Source: Ardenticatenaceae bacterium (GTDB lineage Bacteria; Chloroflexota; Anaerolineae; Promineifilales; Promineifilaceae). Taken from it: a stretch of DNA of 64,000 nt. Each line of letters opens with the position of its first letter. Positions within the stretch are counted from its first letter, which is position 1. Under the pieces are notes generated by a model. That model searched no databases, was not told where the DNA came from, and was given only the letters and a program-made list of their open reading frames with translations. The position numbers and the translations under genes were made by a program. Where the stretch lies: the NCBI GenBank assembly GCA_020634395.1, contig JACKBU010000012.1, forward strand, positions 1 through 64,000, written 5' to 3'. Shown here in pieces: positions 1 through 10,400 of the stretch.

Positions 1-76
1 CAAGCCGATATTGTTCTGATGGTGAACACGGATAGCTAGCCGCGCAGCAAATTCTACCCAAACTCGGAAAAAGGAT

Positions 77-895
77 TTGAGCCGAACGAAACAGCAGCAA
101 ACCGGATGTTTTGGCAGTTTATTAAACGTGCTGACAGCGGCGCTGCTTTTTTTAGCTTTGCTGCTGCTGGTCGGCCTGGGGTTGATTGTCCTGTTACCGG
201 GCGCCCAGGAATCGGCGGTGCAGGCGGTGGCTGCGGCCCGACAGCAGTGGGCCAGCGCGTCGTTTACCAGCACGCCGCTGCCCACGGCGGCCAGCCTGGC
301 CATTCTCCCGACGCAGACGCCCACCTCTTTGCGGCCTACCTGGACGCCGCTGCCGGCAGAGCCAACGGCCACGCCGCGCCCCACCAATACGTCCCGCCCT
401 ACTTACACGCCGTCGCCGGTGCCCACTTTTCCTACGCGCACCCCGACGCCCACACAAACCCCAACGCCCTCTAACACGCCCACAGAAACGCCGCCCGGTC
501 CCTCGCCCACGGCCAGCGCGACTCGTTCGCAGTATCTGTTTACCAAATCAAACAGCAGCCCCTTCTACCTGCAAAATTATGCCAACAACGCCGGCTGCGG
601 TTGGATGGGCATTGCGGGGGAAGTATTGGACCTGAGTCGGAACCCGGTAGCGCCAGGCAGTTACCAGGTGCATGTGTGGGGCAGCGGGGTGGATGCGCGG
701 CTGCAAGTGGGCAGTGCGCCAGACTACAGCCCTTCGGGGTGGGAACAATTTTTGTTCGATTCGCCGGTGATTCGGGACTATGAAGTGCAGTTAGAATCCT
801 CGAACGGCACGGCCGTTTCTCAGGCTTATCGGGTGCAGAGCCGGGCCAGTTGCAACCAGAATCTCGTCCGTTTCGATTTTGTACAAAATCACTGA
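77..895 (+). CDS. Membrane-anchored or secreted protein with PT-rich stalk
   Basis: The protein has 272 residues and starts at TTG 77, preceded by the purine-rich AAAAAGGA. A hydrophobic segment at about residues 13-43 follows a short basic N-terminus and looks like a signal anchor. Residues about 66-150 form a Pro/Thr-rich linker (many TPTP and PTNT motifs) typical of wall-spanning stalks. The C-terminal 115 residues (CGWMGIAGEVLDL onward) look like a small beta-sandwich or carboxypeptidase-regulatory-like domain. From memory, similar domains follow PT stalks in Chloroflexota lipoproteins. The enzymatic role, if any, is unknown. The gene converges on the PPC lipoprotein gene and overlaps its 3' end by 7 bp. 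Confidence 0.75.
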   Translation: MSRTKQQQTGCFGSLLNVLTAALLFLALLLLVGLGLIVLLPGAQESAVQAVAAARQQWASASFTSTPLPTAASLAILPTQTPTSLRPTWTPLPAEPTATPRPTNTSRPTYTPSPVPTFPTRTPTPTQTPTPSNTPTETPPGPSPTASATRSQYLFTKSNSSPFYLQNYANNAGCGWMGIAGEVLDLSRNPVAPGSYQVHVWGSGVDARLQVGSAPDYSPSGWEQFLFDSPVIRDYEVQLESSNGTAVSQAYRVQSRASCNQNLVRFDFVQNH

Positions 896-3009
896 GGGGC
901 TGCCGAAAGCGTGTAGCCACCGCCTTCGTCGAAGAATTCGTCGATCAGAATGCCCCAACGGCCGTTTTCCGGTAGGGTAATCGTGGTGCTTTCTGGCTGC
1001 CCGGCCTGCCCGTCGTCGATCCGCACGTACGCACGGCCGTCCGGCCCCAATAGTGTGATCGCCAGGTCGCTGCCAGGCGTTTCGACCGTTAGATCCAGGT
1101 GTACTGTTTCATTTTGCAGGCCGTCAAAGTAATAGACGACACTCTGGTCGGGCTCCAGCACGCCGCTAACGCTGCTGCCCAATTCCAAAACGCCCATCGC
1201 CACCGGCGTGGCCACAGGCAGCGCCGCCAGTCTGATTTCGTATTCGCCCGGCGCGCCGTTAAAGTCGCGTACCAGGATGAGATACTGGCCATCACCGGGC
1301 AGCGTCACGTCGATCAATTCGTTTTCGCCTTGCAGGAAGGTATCCTGGGCGGCAATGCGGTTGACGTTCTCATCCAGCAGCCAGATTTCCAGATCCAGGG
1401 TGGGATTGAGGGGTTTCACTTCCACCATCACCATATCGCCGGTACGGCCGTTGAAGAACCAGGCGTGGGCTTCATGCGAGCGCAGGTTTTCCTGGCGAAT
1501 ATCGCCGTAGGCCAGGTCGCCGGCGTCGTAGAAATTGGCGGTACTCTCACCGCCTTCGTCCAGCGAGATGGTATAGGAACCGCTGTTGCCGGCGAAGCTT
1601 TGTACCAGGATGGTGTATTCGCCATTGGCCGGCAGTTCAAAGCCAGAGATGACTTCAGCGTCGCCGCTGAACCCTTCGTCCAGGGCGACCAGTTGACGGC
1701 CGTCTGGCCCGTAGAGGTTGAGCAGCGCGTCAAAGCCCTCGTCGGGCGTGACGACGATGCTGATTAGCTCACCGCTGTCGCCGATAAAGGTCCAGTACTG
1801 CTGCCCGTTGGAAGGCAAATCGCTCTGAATGCTCTGACCGGCGTCTATCCGGCCGCCGCTGTTGAAGAGGGGAGTGCTGGACAGGCTGAAATCCAGCACA
1901 TACCGGCCGGCTTCGCTGAAAAACTCGCTAACTTCGATGAGGTAACGGCCGTTGTCGGTTAGCAGCAGGTCGGTGGCCGTTTCAATGTCGCCGGCGTAGC
2001 CATGGTCGATGCGGGCCACCGTTTGCCCGGCGGGGTCGAGAATTGTCAGCGTCAGGTCCAGGTTGTCGGTTTCGGGGCGCAGGGAGATGGTGGCGTAGGA
2101 CGGACCGGCGTTGTTAAAGGTCCACACGTCGTTGTTGGCGGATTCTAAACGGCCGTTGACGGGTTCTCCGCTGTTGATTTCGCCGGCGACGTGCAAACGG
2201 CCGTCGCTGTTCACCAGGCCGCCGTCAATGTTGTGCACGAGGATGGTGCCAATCATCTCCGTAAACAAAGCCTGATAACGATCCCATTCCGGCAGGGTGG
2301 TGCTGAAGACGTAGATGGCCTGGGCGCTGTTGAGCGGCGTAACGGCCGTGTCCGGCACAGACAGCAGCAAAAGGCGCGTCACCAGATTTTGACCTCGTTC
2401 CGGGGGATACAAAATAGGGTTGCCCAATATGTCGACGTATGCGCCGGTGATGCCCGGCAGCGCGACGGGCGTAATTTCGCTCACCTGGCGGTCGGTAGCC
2501 TGCAAGTCGGCCAGGATAACCGGCAAAGCGGCGGCTGGATCTGGCGTGGGCAAATCGAGATTGGTGATGAGGCCAGCCAAAAAAGCGCCGGCCTGGATGT
2601 CTTTACCGGCCAAAACACTGCTGCCCACCCGCGACGAACTGGCAGCCAGGAGGTTGATGAGGCCCAGGCGGCTGTTCAGCATGGTGCTGTCCAACTGCAG
2701 GCTGCCGGATAGGTTTTCCCAGTCTGGGGGAATGGCAATTTGCAGGCCGGAGCTGTCGCTGCCCAGCCGCTGCCAGTTTTTTAGGAAGTTGCTGGTGGGT
2801 TCGGGGGTGGGCTTGGGCGGCGGTGTGGGCGTGGGTTTGGGTTTGTTGCTGGTGGCGGTTGGCTGTTGGGCAACGGCCGTGGCCCCGGCGGAACTGGTGA
2901 CGGCTGGTTCAAGAAAGGCCTGGCTTCCATTTTCATTGGTAACAGGTTGGCAGGCTATCGATGTGAATAGAACGCCAATAATCAGGCACGACCAGCCCTT
3001 TTTTCGCAT
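889..3009 (-). CDS. Lipoprotein with tandem pre-peptidase C-terminal (PPC) domains
   Basis: The 706-residue product starts at ATG 3009 with GAGGAG four bases upstream. A signal peptide ends in a lipobox (TSIAC, Cys20), so the mature protein is probably lipid-anchored on the cell surface. A Thr/Pro/Lys-rich spacer (about residues 45-75) precedes a region without a recognised fold (about 80-260). Four beta-rich repeats follow at about 270-375, 385-480, 490-590 and 605-705. Each has the PPC pattern of a D-x-W-x-F opening, an L-x-L-x-I-x-D-P/G-G core and an N/D-G-x-Y closing strand. PPC domains usually accompany secreted peptidases, but I see no peptidase catalytic motif. A binding or adhesion role is an inference. 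Confidence 0.85.
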   Translation of the reverse strand: MRKKGWSCLIIGVLFTSIACQPVTNENGSQAFLEPAVTSSAGATAVAQQPTATSNKPKPTPTPPPKPTPEPTSNFLKNWQRLGSDSSGLQIAIPPDWENLSGSLQLDSTMLNSRLGLINLLAASSSRVGSSVLAGKDIQAGAFLAGLITNLDLPTPDPAAALPVILADLQATDRQVSEITPVALPGITGAYVDILGNPILYPPERGQNLVTRLLLLSVPDTAVTPLNSAQAIYVFSTTLPEWDRYQALFTEMIGTILVHNIDGGLVNSDGRLHVAGEINSGEPVNGRLESANNDVWTFNNAGPSYATISLRPETDNLDLTLTILDPAGQTVARIDHGYAGDIETATDLLLTDNGRYLIEVSEFFSEAGRYVLDFSLSSTPLFNSGGRIDAGQSIQSDLPSNGQQYWTFIGDSGELISIVVTPDEGFDALLNLYGPDGRQLVALDEGFSGDAEVISGFELPANGEYTILVQSFAGNSGSYTISLDEGGESTANFYDAGDLAYGDIRQENLRSHEAHAWFFNGRTGDMVMVEVKPLNPTLDLEIWLLDENVNRIAAQDTFLQGENELIDVTLPGDGQYLILVRDFNGAPGEYEIRLAALPVATPVAMGVLELGSSVSGVLEPDQSVVYYFDGLQNETVHLDLTVETPGSDLAITLLGPDGRAYVRIDDGQAGQPESTTITLPENGRWGILIDEFFDEGGGYTLSAAPQ

Positions 3010-3056
3010 TGATCTCCTCTGCTGCTAAGATGTTCGATTCTGTTGATGAAAGGCAG

Positions 3057-4499
3057 TTATTGACTCGGGATCTGCCAATCGTTGCCCAGGATGATTAGCA
3101 GATCATAATCTCCCTCAGGTTTACTGCCGCTGCTTACGTTCAACGGTGGAATACCCATTAGTTGAATGAGGAAGCGCTGGGTGTTGGGATGATCGCCATA
3201 GTCAATAATTTGAGTCGTGCGATAAGTGGCCGCATCGGCATTGCCAACCTCGGTTATGTTGACATTTTGTGATTTTAGATATGTCTCGGTTTCACCGGCC
3301 AGACCAAAAACAGGCGTGCCGTTATAAACGGCGACTCGCGCGTTTTCGGCGGCCATTAACGCCGGCAAGTTTTGGATTTCGGGCGTGGGGATAACCGGTG
3401 GGGTGAACAACTCGTTGCGCAGTTGGCGAATGTTATCGCGGTTGGGCACCAATACCTGACGGCCGTCTGGCGTCGTTTCAGGGTAGACATAATCATAATC
3501 AATCACCGAGGTATTGATGCTGCTCCGCGGAATCTCCTGCACCAACAGAGCCATCTGAATTGCTTCTTCCAGGGACATATCGGTCCGGACGTTATCCTGC
3601 AAGGTTTGCCACATGGCGGGCGCTTTCGTCACCAGGGCGGGCAGCATATTCAAGCTCAATACCCTGTCTCGCACTGCCAGCACCACGGCTTGCTGCCGAC
3701 CAGCCCGGTCCACGTCGCCACCCAGGGTGGCCCGTGTCCGCGCATATTTTAACGCAGCTTGTCCATCTAAATGCTGATCGCCCGCTTCGATCGTAAAGGG
3801 ATCGTACCCATAACACCTGTCAGGATATGTCGGATCGTCAATCGCTTCCGGTACAACAATGTCGATACCGCCAATCTCATCCACAACTTCGACAAAGGCG
3901 TCAAAATTGACCGCCGCAAAATAATCTATTTTTACACCCAGAAAAGATTCAACCGTCTCAACGGCCAACCCAGGGCCGCCGCCGGGGTAGTTGTAGACCT
4001 CGCCAAAGTAGTTGGCCTGGTTGATACGGTCCACGCCTACACCAGGAATCTCTACCCACATGTCTCGCGGCAGAGAAAGAATTCCGGCCGAAAGGCCAAC
4101 CGGATCGATGGTGACGAGCATCATGCTATCCGTATGGTTAGGCCCATCTTCTTCGCAGCGTTGGTCAATACCCAGCAGCAAAATAGTGACGCGTTCCTGC
4201 CCGCTCCAGGGCTGCAAGGTGTCGGCAGCCAGGCTGATGGGAGAATTGTTGCTGCTGGGGGTGGCAAGGGTATTGGTGTTGCTGTTGGTCTGTGTCTGGG
4301 GATCGTTGCTGGGTTCTTCCACAGCGCTGAAGTCGGGATTGGTAACTTCCCAGGCAGAAGTCATGGCGCGCACTGTGCGGAATAACCAGATAGAACTCCC
4401 CACCAGAATTATCAGGACAATAGCCCCTATCAGTCCGAGCGCCCAAATGGGTAGTCGAATCCCGGACTTGGGATGGCGTTTAGGCGAACTTGGTGTCAT
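3057..4499 (-). CDS. LCP (LytR-CpsA-Psr) family cell-wall glycopolymer ligase
   Basis: LCP enzymes transfer lipid-linked glycopolymers onto peptidoglycan or other envelope carriers outside the membrane. Here a transmembrane helix (about residues 15-40) is followed by a Ser/Asn/Thr-rich spacer. The LCP core comes next: the ILLLGIDQR strand, DSMMLVTIDP, the LPRDMWVEIPG motif with its conserved Arg, and the late KYARTR motif. The last 100 residues, with AVYNGTPVFGLAGET and a final ILGNDW, match a LytR C-terminal domain. I prefer ATG 4499 because AGGG lies ten bases upstream. An in-frame TTG at 4508 is an alternative. A good promoter lies just upstream. Confidence 0.9.
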   Translation of the reverse strand: MTPSSPKRHPKSGIRLPIWALGLIGAIVLIILVGSSIWLFRTVRAMTSAWEVTNPDFSAVEEPSNDPQTQTNSNTNTLATPSSNNSPISLAADTLQPWSGQERVTILLLGIDQRCEEDGPNHTDSMMLVTIDPVGLSAGILSLPRDMWVEIPGVGVDRINQANYFGEVYNYPGGGPGLAVETVESFLGVKIDYFAAVNFDAFVEVVDEIGGIDIVVPEAIDDPTYPDRCYGYDPFTIEAGDQHLDGQAALKYARTRATLGGDVDRAGRQQAVVLAVRDRVLSLNMLPALVTKAPAMWQTLQDNVRTDMSLEEAIQMALLVQEIPRSSINTSVIDYDYVYPETTPDGRQVLVPNRDNIRQLRNELFTPPVIPTPEIQNLPALMAAENARVAVYNGTPVFGLAGETETYLKSQNVNITEVGNADAATYRTTQIIDYGDHPNTQRFLIQLMGIPPLNVSSGSKPEGDYDLLIILGNDWQIPSQ

Positions 4500-4533
4500 A
4501 TATTTCAAACCCTAGGACAAGTCTGAGGAAGGC

Positions 4534-4561
4534 ATTATAGCATAAAATGTGAATGTGGCAG
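4534..4561 (-). promoter_or_regulatory. Sigma70-type promoter for the LCP gene
   Basis: Reading the minus strand, the -35 hexamer CTGCCA (4561-4556) is separated by 16 bases from a perfect -10 TATAAT (4539-4534). The -10 is preceded by TGC, an extended -10 feature. It sits about 35 bases upstream of the LCP start codon. Confidence 0.6.
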
Positions 4562-4587
4562 GCAAGGCCACATTATAGGGGGATATA

Positions 4588-4626
4588 AAAAACCTTCACA
4601 AACCAAGTGGGATTGTGAAGGTTTTT
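4588..4626 (-). terminator. Intrinsic terminator after gyrA
   Basis: Two perfect 14-base arms (4588-4601 and 4613-4626) flank an 11-base loop, with A and T runs at the outer ends. The symmetry makes it potentially bidirectional. It lies 22 bases past the gyrA stop codon and separates gyrA from the LCP promoter. Confidence 0.85.
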
Positions 4627-4647
4627 CAGTTTCTAAAGGGGACAAGA

Positions 4648-7203
4648 TCAGGCTGCGGGTGCGGCGGCACTAGGGGCAGCCGGAGCAGTGGACTCGGAAA
4701 CGGCCGTTTCCTTTTCTCCTTCTCCCGCGCCATTCTCTTCCTGCCCGTTCACCCGCGACAACATACCTTCGCGTACCACCGCCACCGAAGCCACGGTGTC
4801 TCCGGCGCGTAAATCCATCACCCGCACACCTTGTGTCAGCCGGCTTTGCTGCGAAACCGTGTCGGCTTCCGTGCGTAAGATGATGCCATTGGTTGAAATG
4901 CAGGTTACTTCGTCGCCAGCCGTCACCACCCGGGCACTGACAATTTTGCCGGTGCGCTCCGGCGAGAGAATCATGGCGCGTACGCCCTGGCCGTAGCGAC
5001 CCTGCTGCCGGTATTCGTCCAGCGGTGTGCGTTTGCCATACCCTTTTTCGGTGATCACCAACACATCGTCGCCGGGTGTCACCACATCGGCGCCGGCAAT
5101 GCGGTCCCAATCGTCCAGAGCCATGGCGCGCACCCCGGCGGCGGCGCGGCCCATCGGCCGCACGTCTTCTTCGCTAAAGCGAATGCCGCGCCCCTGTTCG
5201 CTGACAATGATGATGTCCTCGTTGCCGTGGGTTAGTTTGACCCAGTTCAGTTGGTCGCCATCGTCCAGAGAGATGGCGATGAGGCCGCTGGGACGGACGT
5301 TGCTGAATTCGTTGAGATCAACGCGCTTGATACGGCCGTTGCAGGTCACCATGATCAAGTATTCCGCGTCGTCAAAGTCCACCACCGGCAAAGCGGCCGT
5401 GATCTTCTCCTCCGGCAGCAGCGGCAAAATGTTCATCAAATTTGTCCCCTTGGCCGTGCGGTCCAGCTCAGGAATTTCATATGCTTTGATGGCGTACACT
5501 TTGCCAAAGTTCGAGAAGAAGAGAACGCTGTTCAGCGTGCCAGCAGCAAACAAATGCTCTAGCTGATCTTGCTCTCGCGTCGTCATGCCAATGAGGCCCT
5601 TGCCGCCGCGCCCCTGCAAACGGTACGCCGTCACCGGCGTGCGCTTGATATAGCCGCGCTGCGTGATGGAGACAAAGACATCCTCGTCTTTGATCAAATC
5701 CTCCATGTTAATGTCCGCATCCAGGCCATAGGCAATTTGCGACCGTCGCTCGTCGCCATACTGTTCTTTCAGGGCCAACAAATCTTCTTTAATCAGCCCC
5801 AGGATTTTCGTCCTGTCGGCCAGCAGGCTGTTCAGGTACTCAATGTGAGCCGTAATTTCGCGATACTCTTCTTCGATTTTTTGCCGTTCCAACGCTGCCA
5901 GGCGGCGCAGCTGCATGTCCAAGATAGCCGTCGCTTGCAGGTCTGTCAGGCCAAAACGCTCCATCAACTGGGTGCGCGCCACGTCCGCATCCGCCGAGCG
6001 GCGAATGGTTTCAATCACGGCATCCAGGTGGTCCAGGGCGATTAGCAGCCCTTCCAAAATGTGCTGCCGCTTGAGTGCTTTATCCAGTTCAAACTGGGTG
6101 CGGCGGGTAATGACCTCCATCCGATGATCGATGTGAATTTGCAGAGCGCGTTTTAGTGACAGCAGACGCGGCTGTTTATCTACCAGGGCCAGCATCTGCA
6201 CGCCAAAGGTGGTCTGCAGGGCCGTGTGCTTGAACAACTGGTTCAACACCTTCATCGGCTGGGTGCCGCGCTTCAGCTCCACAATGATGGAAATGCCACG
6301 CCGGTCGGATGCGTCGCGCAGGTCAGAGATGTCCGGGATAATGCCGCTGGTAGCCAGTTCGGCGATGCGCTCGATCAGCATGGCCTTGTTCACCTGGAAA
6401 GGCAGTTCGGTGATGTTGATGCGCTGGCGGTCCGGCCGGCCAGGAATTTCTTCAATTTGCGCCACGCCGCGAATCACCACGCGCCCGCGTCCGGTGGCGT
6501 ACGCGTTGCGAATTCCTTCCGTGCCCAGAATCTGCCCGCCCGTGGGAAAATCAGGCCCCCGCACAAACTGCATCAGGTCATCCAGCGTCACCTCTTCCCA
6601 ATCTTCTTGATGGTCGATCAGGTGGATGGTGGCATCACAGACTTCGGTGAGGTTGTGGGGAGGGATGTTAGTAGCCATACCTACAGCAATACCCGATGAG
6701 CCGTTAAGCAGCAGATTGGGCAGCCGGGCGGGCAGCAGGTCCGGTTCGGTCAGGCTGTCATCGAAATTGGGAATGAACTCAACGGTATTTTTGTCGATGT
6801 CTTCCAGCAGCTCGTTGGCGATGCGCGCCATGCGGGCTTCGGTGTAACGCATGGCCGCAGCGCTGTCGCCGTCAATGCTGCCAAAGTTGCCCTGGCCGTC
6901 CACGAGCATGTAGCGCATCGAGAAATCCTGGGCCATGCGGACCATGGCGTCGTAGACGGAAGAGTCGCCGTGAGGGTGGTATTTGCCTAAGACTTCGCCG
7001 ACGATGCGGGCGCTTTTGCGATGGGGGGTGTTGTAGCGGATGCCCATGTCGTACATGGCATAGAGGATGCGGCGGTGGACGGGCTTGAGGCCATCCCGAG
7101 CATCCGGCAAAGCACGGGAGACGATGACGCTCATGGCGTAATCGAGGTAGGAATTGCGCATCTCCCGGTTAATGTCGATGGTGCTTACAGTGCCGATTTC
7201 CAA
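4648..7203 (-). CDS. gyrA: DNA gyrase subunit A
   Basis: GyrA is the breakage-reunion subunit of the type II topoisomerase that introduces negative supercoils. The sequence shows the winged-helix/tower N-terminus with catalytic Tyr120 (AAMRYTEARM). The quinolone-determining stretch HGDSSVYDAMVRMAQ keeps Ser81 and Asp85 (E. coli 83 and 87). The GyrA box QGRGGKG near the start of the C-terminal beta-pinwheel distinguishes it from ParC. I chose TTG 7203 because GGAGG lies five bases upstream and the reading then begins LEIGTVSTIDINREM. The longer frame to 7275 would add an unconserved leader. The last 40 residues are a low-complexity acidic and Ala-rich tail. The gene has its own leader with a terminator-like hairpin. 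Confidence 0.97.
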   Translation of the reverse strand: MEIGTVSTIDINREMRNSYLDYAMSVIVSRALPDARDGLKPVHRRILYAMYDMGIRYNTPHRKSARIVGEVLGKYHPHGDSSVYDAMVRMAQDFSMRYMLVDGQGNFGSIDGDSAAAMRYTEARMARIANELLEDIDKNTVEFIPNFDDSLTEPDLLPARLPNLLLNGSSGIAVGMATNIPPHNLTEVCDATIHLIDHQEDWEEVTLDDLMQFVRGPDFPTGGQILGTEGIRNAYATGRGRVVIRGVAQIEEIPGRPDRQRINITELPFQVNKAMLIERIAELATSGIIPDISDLRDASDRRGISIIVELKRGTQPMKVLNQLFKHTALQTTFGVQMLALVDKQPRLLSLKRALQIHIDHRMEVITRRTQFELDKALKRQHILEGLLIALDHLDAVIETIRRSADADVARTQLMERFGLTDLQATAILDMQLRRLAALERQKIEEEYREITAHIEYLNSLLADRTKILGLIKEDLLALKEQYGDERRSQIAYGLDADINMEDLIKDEDVFVSITQRGYIKRTPVTAYRLQGRGGKGLIGMTTREQDQLEHLFAAGTLNSVLFFSNFGKVYAIKAYEIPELDRTAKGTNLMNILPLLPEEKITAALPVVDFDDAEYLIMVTCNGRIKRVDLNEFSNVRPSGLIAISLDDGDQLNWVKLTHGNEDIIIVSEQGRGIRFSEEDVRPMGRAAAGVRAMALDDWDRIAGADVVTPGDDVLVITEKGYGKRTPLDEYRQQGRYGQGVRAMILSPERTGKIVSARVVTAGDEVTCISTNGIILRTEADTVSQQSRLTQGVRVMDLRAGDTVASVAVVREGMLSRVNGQEENGAGEGEKETAVSESTAPAAPSAAAPAA

Positions 7204-7258
7204 TGAAACCTCCGAGATTCGGGCCTGGGTTTTGGCAGGGATTGCCGGGGGCTTACAC

Positions 7259-7286
7259 AAAAAAGGCCACCACAAATCTGGGTGGC
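7259..7286 (-). terminator. Terminator-like hairpin in the gyrA leader
   Basis: On the minus strand GCCACC (7286-7281), a 9-base loop and GGTGGC (7271-7266) are followed, after one C, by six T residues (7264-7259). It stands about 55 bases upstream of the gyrA start and downstream of a TATAAT box. It could either end transcription from the BTAD gene or attenuate gyrA. Confidence 0.6.
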
Positions 7287-7320
7287 AAATGACCCGAAAT
7301 CATGATTTTTGACAGGGCTA

Positions 7321-7326
7321 ATTATA
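7321..7326 (-). promoter_or_regulatory. gyrA: Candidate -10 box of the gyrA promoter
   Basis: There is a perfect TATAAT on the minus strand, followed about 35 bases later by the leader hairpin. No convincing -35 hexamer is visible at 16-18 bases (CGTTAA is the best candidate), so the promoter would be weak or need an activator. Confidence 0.4.
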
Positions 7327-7412
7327 TCTTAATTTTTGCAGATTAACGAGTTTCATGAGGAGAAAATGAGGGAGGCGGCCGGCTAAAAATACAAGGAGTA
7401 AATGAAGAAAAA

Positions 7413-10400
7413 TTACGGCCGTTTTTCCCCTCCTACCGCCAGCGCGACGGCCGTTTCCAAATTCAGTTTGGCCCCTGCGGCCGCTGCCTCTGCTACCGCG
7501 GCCGGCGAGAGAACGGCCGTTACCTCCGCCAGCAGTCCTTCGGCCGCGTCGCGCACTTCTTGCGCGGTCGCTTTGTTGCCTAAGATGTAGGCCAGCAGTT
7601 GGCAGGCCTGGTCCGGCTGGCCGCATCTGGCCTTTAAGGCAGCCTGGACGTTCAACGCTTCCAGCGTCAGCTTTAAATCGCCGCACTGCCGGGCCAGGGC
7701 CAGTGCTTCGTTTAGCTCGGCCGCGGCCTGGACCAGTTCGCCCGCAGCCACGGACACCCCGCCCAGCCCGACGAGGGCTACGGCCGTTCCCCGCTCGTCG
7801 TTTTGCGCCCGCTTCAAGGCCAGGCTTTCCAGCAAAAGCTGGCGCGCTTGCGTGTAGTCATTTTGTTTGAGGGCCAGGCGCCCGGCATTGGCCAGGGTTG
7901 TGGCCGCGCCATGCGTGTGGTTGATGGCCTTGAACAGGGCGCTGCACTCCAGGTAATAAGCCTGTGCCGTGGCAAAATCACCGGTAGCCTGCGCCAGATT
8001 ACCCAGGTTATTCAGCGTCATCGCTTCGCCCAGTTGGTCGTGCTGCTGGCGATAAATGGCGGCCGAGCGGCGGAAGTATGTGCCAGCCTGGTCATAATCG
8101 CCCAGCGCCTTGTGGCAGCTTCCTAAAAAATTGTTGGCAAAGGCCATGCCCTCGGCGTTGCCAGAAGCTTCCGCGAGGCGCAGGCTCTCGGCGGCTAATT
8201 CAGCCGCCCGGTGGAAATCGCCAGCGTAGAAGTGGGTGATGGCGACGTAACCCAGCGTCGCCGCGTGTCGTTCCGGATCTTGTACCAGCGGTAGGGCGGT
8301 CATGGCGTCGGCCAGCGCCTGCCGGGCCGCAGCCAACTGGCCGATGTGGATATGCAGCCGCGCCTTGCGGTTGAGCAGGTCACAGATTATTTCGGCGCGC
8401 TCGGCCGACGGTGCCGGATCGACGGTAAATTGGTTGAGGGCAAACTGAAAGGCTTCGATACCTTCCTGGAACCAGCTCTGGGCGCTGTAAAAACCGTGCA
8501 GCGGCTTGGCGGCGCGGAGCAGGGCGCTTTCTTGCTGCTGGCGGGCGATCCCTTCCCAGGCCAGCCGGATGTTGGGCAGCTCGGCCAGGATGGCCTGGCG
8601 CTGCCCGGTTTCGGAACCGTCGCCCTGGGTGACCAGGAAGTCGATGTAATAGGCGGCGTGCCGGACGGCCGTTTGGGCCGGTTCAGCGGGAAAATCGGTC
8701 AGGTGGCGGGCGGCGTATTGGCGCAGCAGTTCGTGGATGGCAAAACGGCCGTTTCCCTCGGCCCGCAGCAGCGATTGAGTCACCAACCCGGACAGGTCTG
8801 CGGCTGAGGCATGTGCCACGGCCTGGGCGGCAGCGGCCGTAAAGCCGCCCTGAAAGATTGACAGCCGGGCGAAGATGGCCTGTTCCGTGGCCGTAAGAAG
8901 CTGCCAGGAGTGGTCGAAAACGGCCGTTAAACTGCGATGCCGCGCCGGAACGTTGCGCAGCCGGGTGGACAAAAAGGCCATGTCTGCCTGGATCTGCTCG
9001 GTGATTTGGGCGCAGCTAAACTGCCGCACCCAGGCCGCGGCCAGCTCGATGCCCAGCGGCTGCCCTTCCAGCAGGCGGCACAGCCGGGCAATGGCCGCAA
9101 AATCGGCCGTTTGGGGAGCGAAATCGTGGCGCACCCGCAGCGCCTGCTGTTGGAAAAGCTGAATGGCGCTGTAAATGGTCCAGTCTTCGGCTGCGTCGTT
9201 AGCCGGATAGTGTAGACCGCTCAGATCAAACACCCACTCCTCTTGTAAATGCAGCCGCGTGCGCGACGTAACCAGCAGCTTGAGGTCCGGCGCTTCTTGC
9301 AGCAGGGTCAGCAGCATGTCCACGCCATCCAGCGGACCCACGTGCGGCCCGCACAGATGCTCGAAATTGTCCAGCACCAGCAGCATTTCGCGCGGGTGCA
9401 AAAAGGCGACCAGTTGGGTGAGCAGGTCGGTGGAACCCTGGAATTCGAGGCCGCAGGCGTTGGCTACGGCCGTTGGCAGCAGCGCCGGTCCGCCAATGTC
9501 GGCCAGAGGCACGTAGCGGATGCCGTGCAAAAACAGGCCGGGGTTGGCAGTGGCGATCTGGCCGGCGGCGGCCAGCGCCAGGCGCGTTTTGCCCATGCCA
9601 CCCGGTCCCAGCACGCTCAGCAGGCGGCAGCCGGGCTGCATCAACCGCTGCTGCACGTCGGTCAATTCCTGGGTGCGGCCGACAAATGGGGTGGGGTCTG
9701 GCGGTAAATTGTGCGGCGGCACCGTCCGCGCCGACAGCAGGCGTTCGTACAGCGCCGTGGTTTCCTGCCCTGGGGCCACGCCAATTTCTGTGGCCAGCAG
9801 GTTTTTGTAGGCTTCGTAGTGGCGGAGGGCGGCGTTGAGACGGCCGTTACGCGCCAGCAGCAGCATCTTGTCCCGGTTAGCCCGCTCGCTCAGGTTATCC
9901 AGAGCGATGCGTTTGTTCACGTAATCGAGGGCGATGGCGTACTCTCCCTGCCCTTGATGGTAATCAACCAGTTGCCGCAGCGCTTTAATCGCCTGCCGCT
10001 GCAGCTTTTCGCGTTCCAGGATGATCCATTCTTCCAGGCCCCGGCTTTCGCGCACAAAAAAGCCTTCCAGAAAGTCGCCGCAGTAGAGGGCGGCGGCCTG
10101 TTGCAGAGATTGGAGACTGGACACTGGAGACTGCCCAGTCTCCAATCTCCAATCTTCCATCTCCAAGTGGTGATTAAATTCGGCCACGTCCAGCCAGTAG
10201 TCGCTGGCGTGGTTGAAGGCGATGGTGTGGCGGGTGATGATGAGGAAGGGCTTGAGCTTGCTCCGCATGCCGGAGAGGAGGGAGCGCAGGTTGGCCAGGG
10301 CTTGCTGTGGGTCGCGGTCTTCCCAGAGAAGTTCGGCCAATGTTTCGCGGGGGAACGGCCGTTGCTGGCACACCAGGTAGGCCAGCAAAGCAGTTGCTTT

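Noticed and set aside
1..39. Frame ending QADIVLMVNTDS at the left edge, possible 3' end of an upstream gene
   Set aside because: Only twelve codons are visible and no family can be recognised. The frame could be open by chance.
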